From JANJUB01 sp040081075 (GTDB lineage Bacteria > Armatimonadota > Fimbriimonadia > Fimbriimonadales > Fimbriimonadaceae): a stretch of 64,000 nucleotides of DNA. Of the stretch, positions 36,602 to 44,955 are shown one piece after another. A program made the position numbers and the translations under genes. The notes under the pieces were generated by a model, which was not told the origin of the DNA, made no database searches, and worked only from the letters and a program-made list of their open reading frames with translations. Numbering within the stretch: position 1 is the stretch's first letter; each line of letters opens with the position of its first letter. The stretch is taken from positions 1-64,000 of the forward strand of contig JBEBHJ010000009.1 of the NCBI GenBank assembly GCA_040081075.1, read 5' to 3'.

Positions 36602-36653
36602 ACCATATCTTCACGCTCCCACCGAACCTCTCGAAACGTCTTCCTCTTGGTAA

Positions 36654-38276
36654 ATGCTTCCCATCAAGGTATCTTCTCCAGCGGTGACGCGGATCAGTTT
36701 CTTTCTTGGGGCAGTTTTGGCGTCGAGTTTTGTACGCGCTGAACGTATTCTCCTGATTCCGCTCGATGGAAGACCAGCAACGGGCCAATTTGCCCAGATG
36801 ATTGGCCGAATTTCTGGCGTAGACATCCAAATGCCGCCGAAGGACCTACTCGGTAGGTTTACGCAGCCCGGAGACTCGGATGCGATCTTGGATTGGCTTG
36901 CTAAGCAGGATTTCCAAGACGTCTTGGCCGTGGTTGCGAGCACGGACATGATTGGCTACGGCGGCCTCATCGCCTCGCGGACCCTTGAGACAAGCAAAGC
37001 CAAAGCCGTGGCTCGGCTCAACCGATTTGCCCAAATCCGAAAGGTCGCGAAAGCCACAAAGTTTTACGGGATGAGCGCAACGATGCGCCTGACCCCCACG
37101 GCGACGAAGTCCGCGGCAGCTTGGCGCTTGCCGTTGGGTAGGTTCGCAGAAATCAAAGAGCGATACCGCCAAACCAAGGATCCTAAGTATCTTCAGAGTC
37201 TAAAAAACCTTCTCGCTAAGATTCCTTCAGAAGAACTTTTGAAGTACGACCAGATTCGGGCTCGAAATCACGAAATCCAAGGGTTTTTGATCAGACAAAC
37301 CGCAGCAGGGTTGTTTGACTATCTTATCTGCGGCCAGGACGATGCCCAGCCCTACGGCCCTCACATTCCTGAAACGGCAGCCTTGAGAAACGTCGCGGTT
37401 TCAAGCCAAGTTTCTGGAAAGGTTTACTTTGCCGAGGGCGTCGACCAACTGGCAAATGTGTTGATTAGTCGGGCCCTCCTGCGCGCGAGAAGCTGGGTGC
37501 CAAGAATCCGTCTCAATTTCAGCGATGACCTTGGGAAGCTGATGGTTGCCGACTACGAATCCAAAACGATTGAAAGAAGTCTTAGCGATCAGCTCCTGGC
37601 CAGCGGTTCCCGACCGGCCAACACCAACGAATATGATTTCGCTCTTTTTCTGAATACGCCCCAGCGCCGCGAGGAGCCGTTCTTGAGCTTTCTTCAGTCC
37701 TTGACTTCCGAAGTTGATCAGGGATTTCCGGTTGCGGTTGCCGATATTAATCTGGCCAAAAATGGCACTTCAGACCCGGAGTTGTTCGACGCAATGAATC
37801 AAGAAAATAGGATGATTCGATTGCTTTCTTATGCAGGTTGGAATACGGCGGGAAACACAATGGGAACAGTTATTCCGGCGGCAAATGTCTATCTCCTGGC
37901 TCGCCGAGGGGGTTCGGACCCTTTGCAGCGCGAACTTGCCCGACGTGAGTTCATTCTGCACCGATTTGTGAACGATTACTGTTATCACAAGTTTGTTCGA
38001 CCGCTTGCGTATCAGCTCATTGATTCGACCCCCAATGCGAGCCGTGAGGAGACGTACGGTCCTGCTTTTGATGCAGTAAACGAACTCGTTCAGACTAAAC
38101 TGCGTGAATACTTGGAAAGCACGTTCCAAAGCCAGTTTCTCGGACAGCGATTCTTTGCCGGAAACAAGCAATACGAGATTGATGCCCTCCAAAACATAAA
38201 GATTTTCCTCCCATGGCCAAGAGCTTACGAGGTTCAAATGGAGTTTAGCCTTTCGGCCAGCGAAGTCACGGACTGA
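36654..38276 (+). CDS. DUF4127 family protein
   Basis: This 540-residue protein belongs to the uncharacterised DUF4127 family: ILLIPLDGRPATGQFAQMIG near the N-terminus, PGDSDAILDWLAKQ, STDMIGYGGLIASR, YGMSATMRLTPTA, GQDDAQPYGPHI and YAGWNTAGNTMGTVI are its recurring blocks. It has a hydrophobic N-terminus that may be a signal peptide (ISFFLGAVLASSFVRA). The Asp- and Arg-rich conserved sites suggest an enzyme, but no reaction is known. It is divergent from the efflux operon, and nhaA follows 29 bp later on the same strand. Confidence 0.85.
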   Translation: MLPIKVSSPAVTRISFFLGAVLASSFVRAERILLIPLDGRPATGQFAQMIGRISGVDIQMPPKDLLGRFTQPGDSDAILDWLAKQDFQDVLAVVASTDMIGYGGLIASRTLETSKAKAVARLNRFAQIRKVAKATKFYGMSATMRLTPTATKSAAAWRLPLGRFAEIKERYRQTKDPKYLQSLKNLLAKIPSEELLKYDQIRARNHEIQGFLIRQTAAGLFDYLICGQDDAQPYGPHIPETAALRNVAVSSQVSGKVYFAEGVDQLANVLISRALLRARSWVPRIRLNFSDDLGKLMVADYESKTIERSLSDQLLASGSRPANTNEYDFALFLNTPQRREEPFLSFLQSLTSEVDQGFPVAVADINLAKNGTSDPELFDAMNQENRMIRLLSYAGWNTAGNTMGTVIPAANVYLLARRGGSDPLQRELARREFILHRFVNDYCYHKFVRPLAYQLIDSTPNASREETYGPAFDAVNELVQTKLREYLESTFQSQFLGQRFFAGNKQYEIDALQNIKIFLPWPRAYEVQMEFSLSASEVTD

Positions 38277-38305
38277 TTCGATCTTCCGTAGAACAATCTG
38301 AGCCA

Positions 38306-39481
38306 ATGCGAAAGTCATCCCGTACAACTCCCGCGAGACTAATCGAACCCTTGGTTCGCTTTATCAAAGTTGAAGTATCAAGCAGCGCCATGTTGCTTGG
38401 CGCGGCCATCGTCGCCTTGCTTTGGGCAAATCTTCCCATTTCGGCCAGCTACTTTGCGCTTGTGGATCAACCCATTTTTGGCGCAACAATGAAGTTGGCG
38501 ATCAACGACGGGTTGATGGCTGTTTTTTTCCTCTTGGTTGGGCTAGAAATTAAACGAGAGCTTCGAATTGGCGAGCTGGCTGGCTGGAAAAAGGCGGCTT
38601 TGCCTATCGCCGGTGCCCTTGGCGGCATGATCGTCCCTGCGCTCATTTTTGTTGCTTTCAACATGGGAACCAGCGGAGCCAGAGGTTGGGGCATTCCAAT
38701 GGCCACGGATATAGCGATTGCACTTGGCGTCCTGAACCTGGCGGGCAAGGCCGTGCCCCTTTCGCTTAAGGCATTTTTGATGGCACTTGCGATCGCCGAT
38801 GACTTGGGGGCGGTCGCCGTGATTGCCCTATTTTATGGTCAAGGCGTAAATCCGACCATGCTCCTGGCGGCGGGTGGGGTTACTCTTGGGTTGCTCGGAT
38901 TGCGCGCTTTTCGGGTTCGAAACTTGTCGCCCTATTTACTCTTGGGACTCGCTCTTTGGTGGTTCGTTTTGCATTCAGGAATCCACGCAACGGTTGCCGG
39001 CGTATTGCTTGCCCTGTTCATTCCGGTCAGCGAGGTCGACACCGAAACCATTTCGCCGCTCGTTCGGCTTGAGAACCTACTCCACCCTTTGGTGGTCTAT
39101 CTGGTGATTCCGCTGTTTGTGTTTGCGAACATCGGCATTCCCGTCTCAGATAGCGTGTCGCAAGGACTTTCCAGCCATGTGGGGCAGGGTGTTGCACTTG
39201 GTTTGCTCGTTGGAAAGCCGGTCGGAATTGTTCTAGCTTGCTGGTTGACGGTTAAGCTCGGTATCGCGAGTTTGCCATCGAGGGTGAAATGGTCCCAGCT
39301 TTTCGGAACGGGATTACTGGCCGGGATTGGGTTCACCATGTCCCTCTTCGTCACGGAGTTAGCCTTTACCGACTTTGCCGTAATCAACGCAGCCAAGGGA
39401 GCAATTCTGGTGGCATCTCTCACTTCTGCGTTTTTGGGCCTGGCCGTCTTACGATGGGCGGCTAAACCCCGATCGAACTAA
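38306..39481 (+). CDS. nhaA: Na+/H+ antiporter NhaA
   Basis: This inner-membrane antiporter exports Na+ for H+. About 12 membrane segments; the ion-binding Asp pair lies in LMALAIADDLGAVAVIALFYG, and the TM4 unwound region in GWGIPMATDIAIALGVLNL carries the T-D-I-A motif. FFLLVGLEIKRELRIGEL is the family signature after TM2. Length 391 equals the E. coli protein within a few residues. Its 3' end overlaps the convergent flippase gene by 4 bp. Confidence 0.95.
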   Translation: MRKSSRTTPARLIEPLVRFIKVEVSSSAMLLGAAIVALLWANLPISASYFALVDQPIFGATMKLAINDGLMAVFFLLVGLEIKRELRIGELAGWKKAALPIAGALGGMIVPALIFVAFNMGTSGARGWGIPMATDIAIALGVLNLAGKAVPLSLKAFLMALAIADDLGAVAVIALFYGQGVNPTMLLAAGGVTLGLLGLRAFRVRNLSPYLLLGLALWWFVLHSGIHATVAGVLLALFIPVSEVDTETISPLVRLENLLHPLVVYLVIPLFVFANIGIPVSDSVSQGLSSHVGQGVALGLLVGKPVGIVLACWLTVKLGIASLPSRVKWSQLFGTGLLAGIGFTMSLFVTELAFTDFAVINAAKGAILVASLTSAFLGLAVLRWAAKPRSN

Positions 39482-40797
39482 GCCGACTCCAGTTCGGAAA
39501 GCCTTCGCTTGACGGCGTCGGCAAGAAGCCATCGGTACATCGCGAAGAAGGCCAGATAAGTGATTACCATCGTCGCCGAGTAGACCGTCACCGCTACCAG
39601 CGGCGTTGCCCCGAGCCTATGAGTGCCCCAAAACGCCAATGCAATCAGACCCGACCTCAGCACATCGCCGATGAGTTGCAGATCCTGACGTTCTAGGATC
39701 GTCGTGATTTGTGAGATTGGCGAAGTTACAAACTGACACGCCGCCGCAAAGCCGAGCAGGCCCATATAAGGTCCAGCTTCAACCCACTTTGCACCTAAAA
39801 TGATCGGCGTGAGCCAAATGAGAACAATTCCTAGCGCGACAATGGCTAGGCTCATTTTTGCGAGCTTGCGGGTGAGCCGATTGAACAGGGCAAGGGCCTC
39901 TTTGGGGGAATCACGCAGAAGTTCAGGAGCCGTACCCAAAAAGGCCTGCCCAACTGCGGCGCCTACCAAGCTAACGGGAAAGGCCATGATGCGCATCGCC
40001 TGGCCCAAATCACCGTTTGCAGCTTGCCCATAATAGGTCCCCATCAGGATGGCTGGGATATTGAGAGCAAGGGAGTTCGTGAAAGCAGCCGGAACGGAAA
40101 GCATGGGGAACTTGCTATACCGCTTCATCGCTGCAACGATACTGGAGAGCGTTATGCTTCGGAAAATCGGGGAGTCTTCCTTCCAAGCGTTCCTGAAAAG
40201 CGTTCCAACACCGGCTCCTTGTCCCAAGCCAAATCCAAGGAGAAGTCCTGCCGCCCCATACTGGAGCGCTCCCGCACCCATTTGGAAGAGGACCGTGAAA
40301 AGGCCGATACTGGCGCGGCGCACGCCCAAGCTTGTGAAAGCGCGCCTTCGAGTTGCCCAATAGGATATGTTTAGGTTCAAACCTTGCGCCAGCAACCCAA
40401 CTGGTATCACCCAGCAAAAGGGGTAAATCCCTTCCGCCTTAATCTCCCGTAGTAGAGGTAAGCCCCAAAGGAACAAAACAAGACTTGATAGAGCCGCGAG
40501 GGCAAAAGTGATCAGGACGGCGGCGCCCAGTGCCCCAGCGGCCTCTTCATCCGTTTCGGCAATGGGAACAGCCTGCTCGTATCGCCCGCCGGAGATAATT
40601 GCCAAGTTCGAAATGATCGAAGTATAAGTGTTGAGCAGACCCATCTCCGGCCGCGTGAAAAGCCGGGAAAGAATGGGGGTCGCAAGAACGCTTGCCAGCT
40701 GACCAATGGCACTGCCGCCAGCCATCGTTGCAATTCCTTTGCCCATTCCGCTCTTGGGCAGCAGTTTTTCCAGCTTACGTTTTATGCGGTCCTGCAA
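39478..40797 (-). CDS. polysaccharide flippase (Wzx/MATE-like membrane protein)
   Basis: This 439-residue protein has about 12 hydrophobic segments and an N-terminus GKGIATMAGGSAIGQLASVLATPILSRLFT typical of O-antigen/teichoic-acid exporters (polysaccharide biosynthesis protein family). It likely moves lipid-linked sugars across the inner membrane. There are no glycosyltransferase or polymerase genes beside it, so its substrate is unknown. It is convergent with nhaA and divergent from tRNA-Pro. Confidence 0.85.
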   Translation of the reverse strand: MQDRIKRKLEKLLPKSGMGKGIATMAGGSAIGQLASVLATPILSRLFTRPEMGLLNTYTSIISNLAIISGGRYEQAVPIAETDEEAAGALGAAVLITFALAALSSLVLFLWGLPLLREIKAEGIYPFCWVIPVGLLAQGLNLNISYWATRRRAFTSLGVRRASIGLFTVLFQMGAGALQYGAAGLLLGFGLGQGAGVGTLFRNAWKEDSPIFRSITLSSIVAAMKRYSKFPMLSVPAAFTNSLALNIPAILMGTYYGQAANGDLGQAMRIMAFPVSLVGAAVGQAFLGTAPELLRDSPKEALALFNRLTRKLAKMSLAIVALGIVLIWLTPIILGAKWVEAGPYMGLLGFAAACQFVTSPISQITTILERQDLQLIGDVLRSGLIALAFWGTHRLGATPLVAVTVYSATMVITYLAFFAMYRWLLADAVKRRLSELESA

Positions 40798-40825
40798 AGA
40801 GTCCTGAGTCTACCGTTCGGTCGCG

Positions 40826-40831
40826 TATAAT
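40826..40831 (+). promoter_or_regulatory. -10 element for tRNA-Pro
   Basis: A perfect TATAAT lies 14 nt upstream of the mature tRNA 5' end. No good -35 hexamer is seen at the usual spacing. The element is in the short gap between the flippase start and the tRNA. Confidence 0.6.
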
Positions 40832-40845
40832 TTTATCGATGCCAT

Positions 40846-40922
40846 CGGGATGTGGCTCAGCTTGGTAGAGCGCTGCGTTCGGGACGCAGAGGTCGAAGGT
40901 TCGAATCCTTTCATCCCGACCA
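40846..40922 (+). tRNA. tRNA-Pro(CGG)
   Basis: The acceptor stem CGGGATG pairs with CATCCCG, discriminator A, and CCA is encoded. The anticodon arm CTGCGTTCGGGACGCAG shows a 5-bp stem and loop TTCGGGA with anticodon CGG. The D-arm has GTGGCTCAGCTTGGTAGAGC and the T-loop TTCGAAT. The 77-nt length is normal for a class I tRNA. It reads towards the zinc-uptake genes. Confidence 0.96.
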
Positions 40923-40994
40923 TTTTCACAAGTTGATTGCATACTGGGAGGGAGTTAGCAACATTCTCGGTATTTTGGCGGGTATAGTGCCAAT

Positions 40995-41363
40995 GTGACC
41001 CAAACGCACCGGCTTTTTCGCTGGTTCCGGCTTAGTCTTGGCCTCCTTCTGGCGGCCTGCGGCGGGCTGGATATTGGGCACAACCACACAGATCGGAGTT
41101 CCTGTGTCATTTGTCTTTCGACAATTTCCACTCGACGCCCAGACCCAAGCGGGGCCGAGCGGCAGCTCTCACGGGGCAGATCGCTTAGCGAACGATTGCC
41201 CGTGGTCCGCTCGGTTGCTCATGTAGCGCAACGTCCGCTCGCTTGTTCGACAGGCATCGACCTTGTTGTTGACGTCAGCCCCACAAAGTGGATAACCCCG
41301 GGCTGCCGCCTCACTTCCGCACGCGGGGATCCGGCTGCGCCTCGAGCTCCTCCAGTTTCCTGA
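40995..41363 (+). CDS. small exported His/Cys protein (DUF2946-like), first gene of metal-uptake module
   Basis: This 122-residue product has a GTG start, a hydrophobic N-terminal segment (FRLSLGLLLAACGG) and a GHNHTDRSSCVICL stretch in which His and Cys residues could bind a metal. The tail reads RAPPVS. These traits recall DUF2946-type proteins found beside metal-uptake genes, but the match is loose. The remainder is low in obvious structure. A TATAGT lies just upstream (40983-40988). The gene lies 71 bp before the outer-membrane barrel gene. It is supported by context and composition rather than by a firm family match. Confidence 0.45.
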   Translation: MTQTHRLFRWFRLSLGLLLAACGGLDIGHNHTDRSSCVICLSTISTRRPDPSGAERQLSRGRSLSERLPVVRSVAHVAQRPLACSTGIDLVVDVSPTKWITPGCRLTSARGDPAAPRAPPVS

Positions 41364-41394
41364 AATAGACTAACCCCTTAGGGTCTCGTTGTTT

Positions 41395-41410
41395 GGCGCA
41401 CTTTTGCGCC
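41395..41410. promoter_or_regulatory. inverted repeat before metal-uptake barrel gene
   Basis: GGCGCA (41395-41400) and TGCGCC (41405-41410) flank CTTT, 24 bp upstream of the ATG at 41435 and just before the AGGAG ribosome site. It could be an operator for a metal sensor or an RNA hairpin in the leader. It does not resemble a classic Zur box. Confidence 0.35.
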
Positions 41411-41434
41411 CAAATATTTCAGGAGCACACATAA

Positions 41435-42526
41435 ATGATTTGTATTTTAAGCACTAACCTGGTGGCCGCATTGATGGTCGCCATCTCTCATCAACAAACT
41501 GAATCTAAGCAACTACCGGGGACCGGTCCGGGTGACTCAACCGCTCTCGGTCGACCAACGCAAGCGAACAAGAACTCGTTTAACCCGCAGATCAGTCTGA
41601 TCACCAATTTCGGAGCGGTCCTATCCGACAACAACCCGTCCAACGACAAGTCCGCCGGCTTGCGGGAAGCCGAACTTGGCATAGCAGCGGATGTAGATCC
41701 CTTTCTGAAGGCCGAGGCCTACATTGCTTTCGCAACCGAGGACGGCAAGGCCATCGCCGAGGTCGAAGAAGCCTTTGGCCGTTATTCAAACTTGGGCCGG
41801 GGAGTTTCCGCCAAGTTTGGTAAGATCGCGGCCGCAATAGGGCGAGTTCAGCGCAACCATGCTGACCAACTGAACTATCTCGAATATCCACTCATCGTCA
41901 GCGATTTCCTCGGAGAAGAAGGACTCCGGGCAGGCGGGGCCTCGTTTGGTTATCTTTTCAAGGGTGAGCGCTTCAATGAGTTGACCATTGAAGCTCTCGA
42001 CGCTTCAGATGCACCGCTGTTTGCGGGAGCGCATTCGGGAGTCCCCGTTTGGGTTGGTCACTACCGAACGTTTATGGACTTCGGAGAAAATGCGTCGATG
42101 CAACTCGGCGCAACTTACGCGAACGGACCGAGCGGAGGCGGAGGGCAAAGGTCGCAGTTGTGGGCAGCAGATATGGTCTACAAGTGGACACCTGGTACAT
42201 CAGGGAAATCCCTTGTAATCGAAAGCGAAGCATACTTGGGTCGCCCCGGATTTCCGGGTGCAAAATCTGCTTTCGGGGGGTTCGCTTCAGCAACTTATCA
42301 ACTGAAACCTAACTTGTTTGGCTACATCAAGTTTGACTACAGTGAAGTTCCTGGCACCTCGAACAAGCACAAGGCCTATTCGCTTGGCTTGACCCTTAGA
42401 CCAACAGAGTTCCATCACTGGCGAGTCGAGTTCCAACACGCCAACGGAAACTTTATGCCCAACCGAAACGCACTGAGCCTTCAATTCCAGATGGCTATCG
42501 GCGCGCACCCTGCCCACAAATATTGA
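41435..42526 (+). CDS. outer-membrane beta-barrel protein of the metal-uptake module
   Basis: This 363-residue protein has a short hydrophobic N-terminus and then alternating strand patterns with many Gly, Tyr and Phe (LITNFGAVLSD, AEAYIAFATEDGK, ASMQLGATYANG, NLFGYIKFDYSEVPG, YSLGLTLRPTEFHHW) ending in a QFQMAIGAHPAHKY strand, as expected of a porin-like barrel. His residues cluster at HHWRVEFQHANG and the C-terminus. It has no TonB box or plug. Being first before the SBP and permease genes, it probably lets metal (or a metal complex) cross the outer membrane. The ATG has an AGGAG site. Confidence 0.6.
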   Translation: MICILSTNLVAALMVAISHQQTESKQLPGTGPGDSTALGRPTQANKNSFNPQISLITNFGAVLSDNNPSNDKSAGLREAELGIAADVDPFLKAEAYIAFATEDGKAIAEVEEAFGRYSNLGRGVSAKFGKIAAAIGRVQRNHADQLNYLEYPLIVSDFLGEEGLRAGGASFGYLFKGERFNELTIEALDASDAPLFAGAHSGVPVWVGHYRTFMDFGENASMQLGATYANGPSGGGGQRSQLWAADMVYKWTPGTSGKSLVIESEAYLGRPGFPGAKSAFGGFASATYQLKPNLFGYIKFDYSEVPGTSNKHKAYSLGLTLRPTEFHHWRVEFQHANGNFMPNRNALSLQFQMAIGAHPAHKY

Positions 42527-42528
42527 CC

Positions 42529-43545
42529 ATGAAAGAACTTACTCTTATTTCCGCAATAGCAGCCCTAGCTGCTCTATCCACCACGGCTTCAGCAAATTTG
42601 AAAGTCGTCACAACCACATCAGACCTCGCCTCGATTGCTTCTGCCATCGGAGGCAGCCACGTTAGCGCAAGTAGCCTGATCAACGGCGCGAGAGATCCGC
42701 ACCGCTTGGAGGCAAAGCCAAGTTATATGAGCCGTGCCGCCAGTGCGGACGTGTTTATTGCTGTTGGTCTTGAACTTGAGATTGGATACGAGCCGCCGAT
42801 TCTGGATGGAAGCGGGAACCGCCGCATTGCGGTTGGGTCTGCCGGTCACATCTACGCCTCGGATTTTGCCTACGTTCTGGAGAAACCAAGTGGTGGAGTC
42901 ACGCGGGCGGATGGCGACATCCATCCCTATGGAAATCCCCATGTTTGGTTAGACCCTTACAACGGGCGCCTGATTGCAGCAGGGATTGCGGCCCGATTTG
43001 AAAAGCTCGACAAAGCGAATACGGCCGATTACCAGAGCAACTTGAAGAACTTCCAAAATCGGCTCGATAGCGCTATGTTTGGTTCGGCCCTTGTTAGCAA
43101 GTTTGGGGGACCGAAGCTTTGGCAATGGCACAATGCGGGGGATCTCCGATCGGAAATTGCGAAAGCAGGAGCAGCAAAGGACCTGGGCGGGTGGCTCGAA
43201 AAGATGCTCCCCTTGGCCGGCACACCTATCGTCACTTACCATCGCTCTTTGAGCTACTTGGCTAACCGATTTAAGTTCAAAGTCGTTGAAGAACTTGAAC
43301 CCAAACCGGGTCTTGAGCCGACGCCGGGACACTTATCTTCGGTCATCAAGAGTGCAAGTTCAGATGGGGTCAAAGCGATTGTCCAGGAGTCTTTTTACGC
43401 GACTAAGCACGCCCAGTTGGTAGCTACCCGAATCGGTGCAAAGGTGATTGTAATCCCCCAAAATGTTGGGCAAATGCCTGGCACTGGCGACTACATTTCA
43501 CTTTTCGACGTTATCGTCTCGAAGCTGAGCGAAATTAAGGGTTAA
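42529..43545 (+). CDS. zinc/manganese ABC transporter substrate-binding protein (ZnuA-like)
   Basis: This 339-residue cluster A-I metal-binding protein has a signal peptide (ISAIAALAALSTTASA). Family motifs: NLKVVTTTSDLASIASAIGG, INGARDPHRLEAKPS (first His ligand), the HPYGNPHVWLDPYNG loop (second His), VTYHRSLSYLANRF (third His) and QESFYATKHAQ. His-rich acidic loops typical of ZnuA are short. ATG at 42529 is preferred over TTG at 42523. The gene follows the barrel by 2 bp and precedes the permease by 1 bp. Zinc is likely, manganese or iron possible. Confidence 0.9.
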   Translation: MKELTLISAIAALAALSTTASANLKVVTTTSDLASIASAIGGSHVSASSLINGARDPHRLEAKPSYMSRAASADVFIAVGLELEIGYEPPILDGSGNRRIAVGSAGHIYASDFAYVLEKPSGGVTRADGDIHPYGNPHVWLDPYNGRLIAAGIAARFEKLDKANTADYQSNLKNFQNRLDSAMFGSALVSKFGGPKLWQWHNAGDLRSEIAKAGAAKDLGGWLEKMLPLAGTPIVTYHRSLSYLANRFKFKVVEELEPKPGLEPTPGHLSSVIKSASSDGVKAIVQESFYATKHAQLVATRIGAKVIVIPQNVGQMPGTGDYISLFDVIVSKLSEIKG

Positions 43546-43546
43546 G

Positions 43547-44386
43547 ATGGAAGAGTTCTTAAAGATCATGGGGTGGCCAACGGTTGCATCGTTGGTCATG
43601 TCTCCAGTCCACTGCATTTTTGGACTTCACATCGTTCGTCGAGGGGTGATCTTTATAGATCTCGCTGTGGCCCAAATGGCCGCTCTGGGAATGGCAATTG
43701 CCGTTGCAAATCATCACGAAGTTCAATCGCCGACCGCTTATTGGTTGGCGTTGAGCTTTGCCTTGGGCACGGCTCTGGCAATCGCTCTAACCCGCTTTAA
43801 GTTGGGCCGTGTTCCGCATGAGGCGATTATTGGCATCATTTTTGTGGTCGCCTCCGCCCTTGGGATCATTGTGCTTGAGAACACTGAGCATGGCGTTGAG
43901 GAACTAAAAGATATCCTGAGCGGAAGCTTGCTTTTTGTCCAAGATCACGATGTTACAAAAACAGCGATGGCCTATGGTGTGATTTTGCTTGCAGGCATCG
44001 TCGCTTGGAGGCCGACCGCCGCGATCTCACTGGGCCAAGGCGAGGTGCCTACAGGCATCAAGCGCGTGCTAGTCGACATGATGTTCTACGGACTGCTCGC
44101 GTTCGTGGTCGCCTCATCGGTGAAGATTGCTGGGGTGTTGGTCGTGTTCACCTGGCTAGTCATGCCGCCAGTATGCGCTTTTTTGTGGCTCAACAAAATG
44201 AAGCACGCGATCGTCATGTCCGTGCCGATCAGTTTGCTCGGCACGTTGGGCGGTCTAATTGTGTCGTACAAACGCGACTGGCCCACTGGCCCGGCCATTG
44301 TTGTAGTGTTTGGGGCGATAGTGGGTCTGTTGTATTTGGTGAAGCTAATGGTGCCTGATCGAACTGCCCTTGAAGAGATGACCTAG
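43547..44386 (+). CDS. metal ABC transporter permease (ZnuB-like)
   Basis: This 279-residue ABC-3 family permease has about eight hydrophobic helices. Visible blocks are MSPVHCIFGLHIVRRGVIFI, DLAVAQMAALGMAIA and the late VVASSVKIAGVLVVFTWLVMPP segment that is typical of zinc and manganese permeases. The ATG is 1 bp after the binding-protein stop. No ATP-binding subunit gene follows: the next gene is convergent and unrelated, so the motor ATPase must come from elsewhere. Confidence 0.9.
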   Translation: MEEFLKIMGWPTVASLVMSPVHCIFGLHIVRRGVIFIDLAVAQMAALGMAIAVANHHEVQSPTAYWLALSFALGTALAIALTRFKLGRVPHEAIIGIIFVVASALGIIVLENTEHGVEELKDILSGSLLFVQDHDVTKTAMAYGVILLAGIVAWRPTAAISLGQGEVPTGIKRVLVDMMFYGLLAFVVASSVKIAGVLVVFTWLVMPPVCAFLWLNKMKHAIVMSVPISLLGTLGGLIVSYKRDWPTGPAIVVVFGAIVGLLYLVKLMVPDRTALEEMT

Positions 44387-44955
44387 CCCATTTTAGGAAA
44401 CACAGCCGGTAGCCAGGGAACGATAACGAGCAGGGGGCCGATGTAGAGGGTGGCCCAGATTGTGCCCCAAAAAACGGACCGCCCGAGGCGTCCCTGGCAA
44501 TCGTGAGTATCGTTCGTAGCGCGAGCGAGCAAGCCACCAATGGAGAGAAACAGGACCAATCCTAGGACGGGGAGAATGAGCTCAACCGTAAAAGCCAAGA
44601 GCAGGAAAAGCAAAAGGACAACCATTATGAGAATGAAAATCTCGCCAAAAGCACAACCCCATTGAAACGACTCTAGCGTCGCTCGGGCGGCCTTCCTTGT
44701 CAGCTTGAAGTCCAACTTTACCGGAGCGCATGTATCGATCTTGTCGCCGCGATACAACAACCTGCAAAGCACGATTAACCAAACGAACCACGTTGCGGCA
44801 AGTGTGGCTTCGGTTTCGAGCCATCTGGGCCAATGGATGAAGATCGAGAACAATAACGTCATTAACGTCAGTGGGACAACCATAAGGAACGAGAGCAGCT
44901 TGCGGAAGATGGGATGGTGCATATAGGAACAAGTTGAATTAGGCTCTTGTGTCAT
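44383..44955 (-). CDS. tandem-paralogue membrane protein 2 (NDTHxCxGRLG type)
   Basis: This 190-residue protein has about four hydrophobic segments (LLSFLMVVPLTLMTLLFS..., ATWFVWLIVLCRLLY, EIFILIMVVLLLFLLLAFTV, ILPVLGLVLFLSIGG) and a conserved tail LARATNDTHDCQGRLGRSV then WATLYIGPLLVIVPWLP. That tail is nearly identical to the neighbouring gene's, so the two arose by duplication. The ATG at 44955 overlaps the neighbour's stop (ATGA). I do not recognise a family. The Asn-Asp-Thr-His and Cys residues next to membrane helices suggest a conserved site. Confidence 0.65.
   Translation of the reverse strand: MTQEPNSTCSYMHHPIFRKLLSFLMVVPLTLMTLLFSIFIHWPRWLETEATLAATWFVWLIVLCRLLYRGDKIDTCAPVKLDFKLTRKAARATLESFQWGCAFGEIFILIMVVLLLFLLLAFTVELILPVLGLVLFLSIGGLLARATNDTHDCQGRLGRSVFWGTIWATLYIGPLLVIVPWLPAVFPKMG

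Noticed and set aside
36131..36742. + strand ORF of 203 codons spanning tolC, the AbrB-like gene and the divergent promoter
   Set aside because: Antisense to two clear genes and overlapping the DUF4127 start; its composition is not protein-like.
41038..41226. Second + strand ORF within the 40995-41363 region
   Set aside because: It overlaps the better candidate, and its hydrophobic start and His/Cys motif are in the other frame.
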